Shown here piece after piece: positions 57,796 through 64,000 of a stretch of DNA of 64,000 nucleotides (position 1 is the first letter of the stretch; the number at the start of each line of letters is the position of its first letter). The position numbers and the translations under genes are program-made. Location: positions 172,047 through 236,046 of the forward strand of contig NZ_JANYMP010000004.1 of assembly GCF_025061645.1 (NCBI RefSeq), given 5' to 3'. Below the pieces are notes generated by a model that did no database searches, was not told the DNA's origin, and was given only the letters and a program-made list of their open reading frames with translations. The DNA is from Umezawaea endophytica (GTDB lineage: Bacteria; Actinomycetota; Actinomycetes; Mycobacteriales; Pseudonocardiaceae).

Positions 57796-58263
57796 ATGGC
57801 CGAGCCGGACGAGCGGGTGCGCGACATGCGCGCCGACGTGCACTCCTGGCCGACCGGGCGGCTGCTGTCGGTCGCGGCGCGGCTGGTCGAGGGCAGGTTC
57901 GACGCCGTGCTCGCCGAACTCGACCTGACCCACGCGGGCATGATCACCCTGCACCACGTGGTGCGGGAGCCGCTGGCGCAGCGCGAGCTGGCCGTGCTGT
58001 GCCGGGTGACCGACCAGACCATGAGCCGCACCACCGAACGCCTGGAGCGCTCGGGGTTCATCCGGCGCTACTCCGACGACCGCGACCGCAGGCGCACCCT
58101 CGTCGCGATCACCCCCGCCGGGCGCAAGGTGCTGAAGACCGCCCGGCGCGAGGAGCGCGAGTCCGACGTGCTGCTCGGCGCCGTGGACGACTACGACCGC
58201 TTCCGCGAGCAGTTGATCGCGCTCATCGCGGTCGTGACCGATCAAGGCGGCTTCGCCGAGTAG
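57796..58263 (+). CDS. MarR family transcriptional regulator
   Basis: 155 aa. Winged helix LAVLCRVTDQTMSRTTERLERSGF with wing RRYSDDRDRRRTLVAITPAG, preceded by a longer N-terminal helix. Located 35 nt after the molybdenum hydroxylase operon and upstream of the secreted lipase, so it could regulate either; the tandem palindromes at 55153 and the palindrome at 58359 are the candidate sites. Confidence 0.9.
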   Translation: MAEPDERVRDMRADVHSWPTGRLLSVAARLVEGRFDAVLAELDLTHAGMITLHHVVREPLAQRELAVLCRVTDQTMSRTTERLERSGFIRRYSDDRDRRRTLVAITPAGRKVLKTARREERESDVLLGAVDDYDRFREQLIALIAVVTDQGGFAE

Positions 58264-58346
58264 ATCCTTGCGGTGCAAAGGTTTCCCTGGCCGCGATTGT
58301 CCATTCCCCGGCCGCTGATGTCCTGTGCCCCGCCCTCCCGCGCGCC

Positions 58347-58375
58347 TAGCGTGGAGGTGACTCCACTGTGGAGTC
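58347..58375 (+). promoter_or_regulatory. -10 box and palindrome at the lipase start point
   Basis: TAGCGT (58347-58352) followed at the expected start point by the perfect palindrome GACTCCAC-T-GTGGAGTC (58359-58375). A protein bound there would block initiation. It contains the recurrent TCCACTGTGGA core. Confidence 0.55.
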
Positions 58376-58405
58376 CCGAAACCTCCACCCTGCGAGGAGA
58401 ACCCA

Positions 58406-59305
58406 GTGTTCAGTCGATTACTCGTCCTCTCCCTGATCTGCGCGGGCCTGGTCGTGGGCACCCCTGCCGCCCACGCCGCCGTGGACTACGCGCAACCCGG
58501 TTCGCACGCGATCGGCTACGTCGACGTCACCGCCGTGTCCGGCGGCCGTTCGGTGCCGTCGCGGGTCTTCTACCCCGCCACGACCGCCGGATCGGGCACC
58601 GCCATCGCCACCGGCCGGTTCCCCGCCATCGCGTTCGGCCACGGCTTCCTCCAGGCCACCTCCAAGTACACCGGCACGACCGGGCACCTGGCGTCCTGGG
58701 GGTTCCTGGTGATCGTGCCCAGCACGCAAGGAGGGCTCAGCCCGAACCACGGCGCGTTCGCCGACGACCTGAACGCGGCCCTCGGCTGGCTGGTGGCGCA
58801 GGACTCCACCGCGGGATCGCGGTTCCGCGACCACGTGGTGACCGCCGCGCTCGGCGTGAGCGGCCACTCCATGGGCGGCGGGGCGAGCGTGCTCGCGGCG
58901 TCCCGCAACCCGGCCGTCAAGGCGGTGTCCACGATGGCCGCCGCGGAGACGACCCCGTCCGCGAAGGCCGCCGCCGCGACGATCGCGGCACCGGCCCAGT
59001 TCCTGGCCGGGTCGCAGGACGCCATCGCGCCGCCCGCCGACCACCAGCGGCCGATCTACACGGCGAAGAGGGCGCCGAAGCAGTTGCGCACCGTCACCGG
59101 CGGCTTCCACTGCGGGTTCATGGACTCCTCGGGTCTGTTCTGCGACAGCGGTTCCACCACCAGGGCGGCGCAGCTCGCCGCCACCAAGAGGATCACGACC
59201 GCGTGGTTCCGGCACTACCTGGCCGGGGACCCGGCCGCGGTCGACCACGTGTGGGGCCAGCCCGCCCGCACCGATCCGGCCGTCGTGTTCGAGGGCGTGC
59301 AGTAG
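58406..59305 (+). CDS. Secreted lipase/cutinase-like polyester hydrolase
   Basis: 299 aa. Signal peptide (1-25, ending AAHAA). Alpha/beta hydrolase with GHGFLQATSKYTG (oxyanion), nucleophile in GVSGHSMGGGASV, acid in AGSQDAIAPP and His in TGGFHCGFMDSS, next to which two Cys could pair with the Cys of LFCDSG. The arrangement matches the chlorophyllase/PET-hydrolase-like family of actinomycetes. GTG start with GAGGAGA ribosome-binding site. Confidence 0.88.
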   Translation: MFSRLLVLSLICAGLVVGTPAAHAAVDYAQPGSHAIGYVDVTAVSGGRSVPSRVFYPATTAGSGTAIATGRFPAIAFGHGFLQATSKYTGTTGHLASWGFLVIVPSTQGGLSPNHGAFADDLNAALGWLVAQDSTAGSRFRDHVVTAALGVSGHSMGGGASVLAASRNPAVKAVSTMAAAETTPSAKAAAATIAAPAQFLAGSQDAIAPPADHQRPIYTAKRAPKQLRTVTGGFHCGFMDSSGLFCDSGSTTRAAQLAATKRITTAWFRHYLAGDPAAVDHVWGQPARTDPAVVFEGVQ

Positions 59306-59311
59306 GTGCCG

Positions 59312-60340
59312 TCACGCCCGTCGCGCGTACGCGGCGGGCGTGACCCCCTTCCACCGCTTGAACGCGTGGATGAAGCTCGACGCCTCCGCGTACCCGAGCC
59401 GCAGCGCCACGTCCTCGACGGCCAGCGTGGTCAGCAGCTCCTGCGCCAGCACCTCGCGCACCTCGTCCAGCAGCTCCTGGAAGGACGTGCCGGACTCCGC
59501 GAGCCTGCGCCGCAGCGTCCGCGTGCTGACCGCCAGCTCGCGGGCGACGTGGTCCATGCCGACACCGATCGCTCCCGGCCTGCTGAGCAGTTCGCGCACC
59601 TCGTGGGCGATCCCGGCCCGCGCCCGGCGGCGGGCGACGAGTTCGCGGCACTGCGCCTCGCACGCCGCCACGGTGTGCGGATCGGCCTGCGGCAACGGCC
59701 GGTACAGGAACGCCGAGTCGTAGGCCGCCACCGTCGTGGGTCGCCCGAACCGGGGTAGCTGGCCGAACACGCGCTCGTGGCCCGTCACGTCGGACGGCTC
59801 GGGGAAGGCGAAGTCGACGGCCAGCAGCGGCACCCCACCGGGCAGCAGTTCGCCGATGACCGTGTGGATGGCCGCGAGGTCGCGTTCCACCAGGAAGCGG
59901 GCCACCGGAGTGGGCAAGGCGGAGTCGTCCAGCTCGATGAGCACCCGGTCGTCGGCCAGTGACGCGCGCGGGATGCTGAACGTGAAGCTGAGGTCCAGGT
60001 AGCGCAGGGCCACGTTCACCGCGTCCAGCACGGTGGGGCTGCTGATGAACGCGTAGCCCAGGATGCCGAACGTCGTGACGTGGTACCGGCCGCCGAGCGC
60101 GGGCCCGGCGTCCGGCATCAGCTCGGCCAGCGTGCGGACCACCCGCAGCTCCTGCGCCGCCGCGACCTCCGCGACCGGGTCGCTCAGGGCCGCGGGGGAG
60201 ATGCCGCTGTCCGCGAGCAGCGTGCCGGCGTCGAGGCCGTGCTCCGCGCCGAACCGCACCAGGAGAGCCACACCGGCCACGCTGCGCGGGAAGTCCCAGT
60301 GCCCGATCACCGGCTCCGCGAGAGACGTCATGGCCGACAT
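59312..60340 (-). CDS. AraC family transcriptional regulator (OruR/ArgR-like)
   Basis: 342 aa. N-terminal arabinose-binding-like effector domain of the Arabinose_bd group (GRYHVTTFGILGYAFISSPTV) and C-terminal AraC helix-turn-helix pair (VARELAVSTRTLRRRLAESGTSFQELLDEVR, location only; LGYAEASSFIHAFKRWKGVTP). Divergent, 62 nt, from the Baeyer-Villiger operon, which it most likely activates in response to a steroid or alicyclic ketone-like inducer. Start could also be three codons downstream. Confidence 0.92.
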   Translation of the reverse strand: MSAMTSLAEPVIGHWDFPRSVAGVALLVRFGAEHGLDAGTLLADSGISPAALSDPVAEVAAAQELRVVRTLAELMPDAGPALGGRYHVTTFGILGYAFISSPTVLDAVNVALRYLDLSFTFSIPRASLADDRVLIELDDSALPTPVARFLVERDLAAIHTVIGELLPGGVPLLAVDFAFPEPSDVTGHERVFGQLPRFGRPTTVAAYDSAFLYRPLPQADPHTVAACEAQCRELVARRRARAGIAHEVRELLSRPGAIGVGMDHVARELAVSTRTLRRRLAESGTSFQELLDEVREVLAQELLTTLAVEDVALRLGYAEASSFIHAFKRWKGVTPAAYARRA

Positions 60341-60389
60341 TGTCGATTCCGCGTCCGCTCCTGTCTTGAGCCGGACGTGTGGACCTCCC

Positions 60390-60395
60390 TAACGT
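60390..60395 (+). promoter_or_regulatory. -10 box of the Baeyer-Villiger operon
   Basis: TAACGT, 7 nt, GTG giving MNTSSRP, so a leaderless or nearly leaderless transcript. It lies in the short gap shared with the AraC gene. Confidence 0.5.
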
Positions 60396-60402
60396 CGATC
60401 AG

Positions 60403-61848
60403 GTGAACACCTCGTCACGTCCCCGTGTCGTCGTCATCGGCGCGGGCTTCGCGGGCATCGGCATGGCCATCGCCCTGCGGCGCGACGGCGTCGACGTGAC
60501 CGTGTTGGAGCGCGCGGACGACCTCGGGGGCGTGTGGCGGGACAACACCTACCCCGGCGCGGCCTGCGACATCCCGTCGTCGCTCTACTCCTTCTCGTTC
60601 GCCCCCAACCCGGACTGGCGGCGCCGGTACGCCGAGCGCCCCGACATCCACGCCTACCTGCGGCGGGTCGCCGTCGAGGTGCTCGACCACGTCCGGTTCG
60701 GCACCGAGGTCGCCGCCGCGACGTTCGACGAGGACGCCGACCGGTGGCGCGTCGAGCTGGCCTCGGGCGAGGTCGTCGAGGCCGACGTCGTGATCTCGGC
60801 GGTCGGCCAGCTCTCGCGGCCGGTCGTCCCGGACCTGCCCGGCGCGTTCGGCGGTCCCGCGTTCCACAGCGCCCGCTGGGACCACGGGCTCGACCTGGAG
60901 GGCCGCCGGATCGCGGTCATCGGCACCGGGGCCAGCGCGGTCCAGTTCGTCCCGCACCTCCAGCCCCTCGCCGAGCGGATCACGGTGTTCCAGCGGACGG
61001 CACCGCACGTCGTGCCCAAGCCCGACCGGTGGTACCGGCCGTGGCACCACCGGCTCTTCCGGACCGCGCCGGTGGCGCAGCGCGCGGGACGGCTGGGCAT
61101 CTGGCTCGTCGGCGAACTCCTCACGGCCGCCCTGACCTCGGTCCAGCCCCTCGGTGTGCTGATCAGCGGCCTGGCCCGGCTGCACCTGCGCCGCCAGGTG
61201 CCCGACCCCGCGCTGCGCGCCCGCCTGACGCCCACCAACCGGGTCGGCTGCCAGCGGCTCCTGTTCTCCAACGACTGGTACCCCGCGCTGTCGCAGCCCA
61301 ACGTGGACGTGGTCACCGAGAAGATCACCGAGCTGACCCCGACCGGCGTGCGCACGGCCGACGGCGTCGACCACCCGGTCGACGTGGTCGTGTACGGCAC
61401 GGGGTTCGCGGCGATCGACTTCCTCGCCCCGATGCGGATCCGCGGTCGCGGCGGCCGGGAACTGGCCGACGAGTGGGCCTCCGGCGCGCGGGCGCACCTC
61501 GGCATGACCGTGCCGGGGTTCCCGAACTTCTTCGTCCTGTACGGGCCCAACACGAACCTGGGCGGGAACTCGATCGTGTACATGATCGAGTCGCAGTGCG
61601 AGTACGTCCGGCAGGCGGTGCGACGCCTGGCCTCGGTGGCGACCGTGGAGGTCCGCCGGGAGGTCGCGGAGCGGTTCGACGCCGAGACGCAGCGCCGACT
61701 GGCCCGAACGGTGTGGACGCGGTGCGCGAACTGGTACCGCGACGCCACCGGCCGCGTCGTCACGAACTGGCCCGGCTCGGTGTGGGAGTACCGCCGCCGC
61801 ACCGCGCGGGTGGACGACAGGGACTTCCACCACGGGGAAGCGCGATGA
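60403..61848 (+). CDS. Baeyer-Villiger flavin monooxygenase
   Basis: 481 aa. FAD loop GAGFAG (13-18), the Baeyer-Villiger fingerprint FGGPAFHSARW, NADPH loop VIGTGASAVQF and late FATGY-like YGTGFAAIDF. Converts ketones to esters or lactones. First gene of an operon coupled by ATGA to a GMC oxidoreductase. GTG start chosen by the -10 box and homologue length. Confidence 0.92.
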   Translation: MNTSSRPRVVVIGAGFAGIGMAIALRRDGVDVTVLERADDLGGVWRDNTYPGAACDIPSSLYSFSFAPNPDWRRRYAERPDIHAYLRRVAVEVLDHVRFGTEVAAATFDEDADRWRVELASGEVVEADVVISAVGQLSRPVVPDLPGAFGGPAFHSARWDHGLDLEGRRIAVIGTGASAVQFVPHLQPLAERITVFQRTAPHVVPKPDRWYRPWHHRLFRTAPVAQRAGRLGIWLVGELLTAALTSVQPLGVLISGLARLHLRRQVPDPALRARLTPTNRVGCQRLLFSNDWYPALSQPNVDVVTEKITELTPTGVRTADGVDHPVDVVVYGTGFAAIDFLAPMRIRGRGGRELADEWASGARAHLGMTVPGFPNFFVLYGPNTNLGGNSIVYMIESQCEYVRQAVRRLASVATVEVRREVAERFDAETQRRLARTVWTRCANWYRDATGRVVTNWPGSVWEYRRRTARVDDRDFHHGEAR

Positions 61849-63515
61849 CCGACTACGACGTGCTGGTGATCGGCTCCGGGTTCGGCGGCAGCGTCACGGC
61901 GCTGCGGCTGACCGAGAAGGGCTACCGGGTCGGCGTGCTGGAGGCCGGGCGGCGGTTCGCCGACGACGAGTTCGCGGCCAGCTCGTGGCGGCTGCGCGAC
62001 TACCTGTTCGCACCCCGGCTCGGCTGCCTCGGCATCCAGCGGATCGACCTGCTGCGCGACGTGCTGGTGCTCAGCGGCGCGGGCGTCGGCGGCGGGTCGC
62101 TGGTCTACGCGAACACCCTCTACGAGCCGCCGGAGCCGTTCTACCGCGACCCGCGGTGGAGCGGGATCACCGACTGGCGGGCCGAACTCGCGCCCTGGTA
62201 CGACCAGTCGAACCGGATGCTGGGCGTCGCCGAGTACCCGCGCGCCACCCCGGCCGACGACGTGCTGCGCGAGGTGGCGGACGACCTCGGCGTCCGCAGC
62301 CACCCGGCGCGGGTCGGCGTGTACTTCGGCGAACCCGGACGGCGTGTCCCCGACCCGTACTTCGGCGGCGTGGGCCCGGAGCGCACCGGCTGCACGCACT
62401 GCGGCGAGTGCATGACCGGCTGCCGTCGGGGCGCGAAGAACACGCTGGTGAAGAACTACCTGCACCTGGCCGAACGGGCGGGCGCGGTCGTCTACCCGCT
62501 GACCACGGCGGTCGACGTCCGACCGGTGCGCGGCGGCTACCGCGTCGACGCGCGCGGGACCGGGGTCCTGCCCGGCGAGCGGAAGGCGTTCACCGCTCGG
62601 CACGTCGTGTTCGCCGCGGCGTCGCTGGGCACGCAGCGGCTGCTGCACTCCCTGCGCGACCGGGGGAGCCTGCCGGGGTTGTCGAACCGGCTGGGGGTGT
62701 TGGCGCGCACCAACTCCGAGGCCGTGCTGGGCGTGCGGGCCCGCGCCGACGGCGTCGACTACTCGCGCGGCGTCGCGGTCACGTCCTCGATGCACCCGGA
62801 CGAGCACACCCACGTCGAACCGGTCCGCTACGGCCGGGGCAGCAACCTCATGGGGCTGCTGATGACCGTGCTGGTCGACGCCGAACCCGGCACACCGCGG
62901 TGGCGGCTCGGCGCGCGGGAACTCCTGCGGCGGCGGCACGACCTGCGCAGGCTCCTCGGGCCGAAGCACTGGTCGGAGCAGACGGTGGCGCTGCTGGTGA
63001 TGCAGAACCTCGACAACTCGCTGACCACGCGCACCCGTCGAGGCGTGTTCGGCAGGCGGCTGACCAGTTCACCCGGCGAGGGCGACCCGATCCCGACCTG
63101 GATCCCGGCCGGGCACGACGTGGCACGCCGGGTCGCGGCGAAGATCGACGGCGTGCCCGGCGGCGCGTGGACCGACCTGGCCGACATCCCCATGACCGGG
63201 CACTTCATCGGCGGCTGCGTCATCGGCGCCACCGCGGCGACCGGCGTGGTCGACCCGTACCACCGGGTGCACGGGTACGAGGGGCTGCACGTGGTCGACG
63301 GGTCGACCATCCCGGCGAACCCCGGCGTCAACCCGTCGCTCACGATCACCGCGCTCGCCGAGCGCGCCGCGTCGCTCTGGCCGAACCTGGGCGAGCCCGA
63401 CCCACGTCCGGCGCTCGGCTCGCCGTACGCCCGCGTGGCGCCCGTCGCGCCGCGGCACCCCGTGGTCCCGCACACCGCGCCCGGCGCGTTGCGCCTGCCC
63501 CTGACCCCGAAGTGA
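61845..63515 (+). CDS. GMC oxidoreductase (cholesterol-oxidase-like) with four-Cys motif
   Basis: 556 aa. FAD loop VLVIGSGFGGSVTAL, GMC signature GAGVGGGSLVYANTLY, and the C-terminal active-site strand VVDGSTIPANPGVNPSLTITALAERAA (location only). Within the substrate domain Cys183, 186, 189 and 193 form CTHCGECMTGC, a ferredoxin-like spacing found in a subset of sterol-type GMC enzymes and able to hold a 4Fe-4S cluster. Oxidises a secondary alcohol to the ketone that the coupled Baeyer-Villiger enzyme could use. Confidence 0.9.
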   Translation: MTDYDVLVIGSGFGGSVTALRLTEKGYRVGVLEAGRRFADDEFAASSWRLRDYLFAPRLGCLGIQRIDLLRDVLVLSGAGVGGGSLVYANTLYEPPEPFYRDPRWSGITDWRAELAPWYDQSNRMLGVAEYPRATPADDVLREVADDLGVRSHPARVGVYFGEPGRRVPDPYFGGVGPERTGCTHCGECMTGCRRGAKNTLVKNYLHLAERAGAVVYPLTTAVDVRPVRGGYRVDARGTGVLPGERKAFTARHVVFAAASLGTQRLLHSLRDRGSLPGLSNRLGVLARTNSEAVLGVRARADGVDYSRGVAVTSSMHPDEHTHVEPVRYGRGSNLMGLLMTVLVDAEPGTPRWRLGARELLRRRHDLRRLLGPKHWSEQTVALLVMQNLDNSLTTRTRRGVFGRRLTSSPGEGDPIPTWIPAGHDVARRVAAKIDGVPGGAWTDLADIPMTGHFIGGCVIGATAATGVVDPYHRVHGYEGLHVVDGSTIPANPGVNPSLTITALAERAASLWPNLGEPDPRPALGSPYARVAPVAPRHPVVPHTAPGALRLPLTPK

Positions 63516-63525
63516 GGACCGCTCA

Positions 63526-64000
63526 GTGGACGTCGAGTACCCGCCCGAGCCGTGGGACCTGCACGGGCACGGCTGCGTGTCGTTGTGGACGGTCCGGGCC
63601 CGCGACCTGCCCGCGCTGCCCGACGGCGTCCGGCCGGTCACGGCGTTCGGCCGCGCGCTCGTGACGACGGCGTTCGTGGACTACCTGCCGGGAAGCCTGC
63701 TGCCGTACCGCGAACTGCTCGTGGGCGTGCTCGTCCGGCACGGCGCTCGTCCGGGACTGTCGATCACGGACATCTGGGTCGACAGCCCGCAGTCGAAGGC
63801 GGGCGGCCGGGAGCTGTGGGGGATCCCCAAGGAGCTGGCCGACCTGACGATCGTCCCCGCACCCGCGTTCAGCGCGAACGCCGTCGGCATCGCGGAGGTG
63901 AGGCACACCTCGTACGGGCGGGGCGTGCCGCTCCTGATCGCGGGCTCGGTGTTACAGGCGCTGAACGGCGCGCTCGCCCGCACCCCGGTGCGGGCGAGCG
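63526..64000 (+). CDS. Acetoacetate decarboxylase-like protein, 5' part (cut by window end)
   Basis: First 158 codons visible. PPEPWDLHGHGCVSLWTV and a WGIPKELADL segment with the Lys expected at the Schiff-base position of acetoacetate decarboxylases. RELLVGVLVRHGAR and DSPQSKAGGRELWGIP follow the family pattern. GTG start with GAGGA site, 10 nt after the GMC gene. In such operons the protein may be a decarboxylase or an aldolase-dehydratase-like enzyme of the same fold. Confidence 0.8.
   Translation, partial: MDVEYPPEPWDLHGHGCVSLWTVRARDLPALPDGVRPVTAFGRALVTTAFVDYLPGSLLPYRELLVGVLVRHGARPGLSITDIWVDSPQSKAGGRELWGIPKELADLTIVPAPAFSANAVGIAEVRHTSYGRGVPLLIAGSVLQALNGALARTPVRAS

Noticed and set aside
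1..64000. Mobile elements, CRISPR arrays, tRNA or rRNA genes
   Set aside because: No transposase or integrase motif, no spaced direct repeats, and no cloverleaf-like or rRNA stretch was noticed in any gap. A tRNA and CRISPR search would settle this.

Overview
High-GC actinomycete chromosome, most likely a filamentous Pseudonocardiales member (Saccharothrix/Lentzea/Actinosynnema type). The evidence is the strong GC bias at third codon positions, frequent GTG and TTG starts, tightly coupled ATGA/GTGA gene overlaps, promoters whose TANNNT box lies 6-8 nt before the start codon (leaderless mRNAs), a mycothiol-dependent-type enzyme and an Lsr2-type DNA-binding domain. The window is almost fully coding. 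I saw no rRNA, tRNA, CRISPR array, transposase or prophage gene, and no PKS/NRPS assembly line.

Layout. 1-8.5 kb: 3' part of a cytochrome P450, a threonine-aldolase-like enzyme, a stand-alone alanyl-tRNA-synthetase-like catalytic core preceded by a small Ala-rich leader ORF and alternative hairpins, a zinc alcohol dehydrogenase, a SAM methyltransferase, and a DUF2000/Lrp pair. 8.5-18.1 kb: DJ-1 and RibD/DHFR-like proteins, two ECF42-type sigma factors each coupled to a DGPF/YCII protein, an operon of two flavin monooxygenases plus a GNAT enzyme, SRPBCC and MarR genes, and a SnoaL-like gene. The second sigma operon and the SnoaL gene diverge from a perfect 20-bp inverted repeat that reads as the same promoter on both strands. 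18.1-20.5 kb: membrane-anchored aromatic hydroxylase with an ABM monooxygenase. 20.5-25.6 kb: fructose-type ABC transporter divergent from a secreted GH32 fructanase, so extracellular fructan hydrolysis probably feeds the importer.

25.6-43.4 kb is a mosaic of transporters (MatC-like, Na+/H+), an IPNS-like oxygenase with a GlxA regulator, an HD protein, a secreted subtilase, a lone CBM48 domain, a STAS protein, a pentapeptide protein, a type II NADH dehydrogenase, an M20 peptidase, and three one-component regulators (two MerR, one MarR) next to likely targets. A textbook 19-bp-spacer MerR promoter lies at 41.3 kb.

43.6-48.5 kb is the most unusual locus: a translationally coupled Mre11/SbcD-like nuclease and a Rad50/SbcC/YhaN-like ATPase whose C-terminus is an Lsr2-type AT-minor-groove binding domain. 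This suggests a nuclease directed to AT-rich foreign DNA. 48.7-52.5 kb is a four-gene operon (PLP fold-II enzyme, YheO/DauR-like regulator, D-threonine-aldolase-like enzyme, ornithine-cyclodeaminase-family enzyme) resembling parts of hydroxyaspartate or D-amino-acid metabolism, with an 11-bp inverted repeat before its first gene and a strong terminator after its last.

52.5-64 kb: an SDR enzyme, a membrane protein coupled to an anchored hydrolase, a two-subunit Tat-exported molybdenum hydroxylase, MarR, a secreted lipase, an AraC regulator, and a divergent catabolic operon (Baeyer-Villiger monooxygenase, GMC oxidoreductase with a four-Cys motif, acetoacetate-decarboxylase-like protein) that runs off the window.
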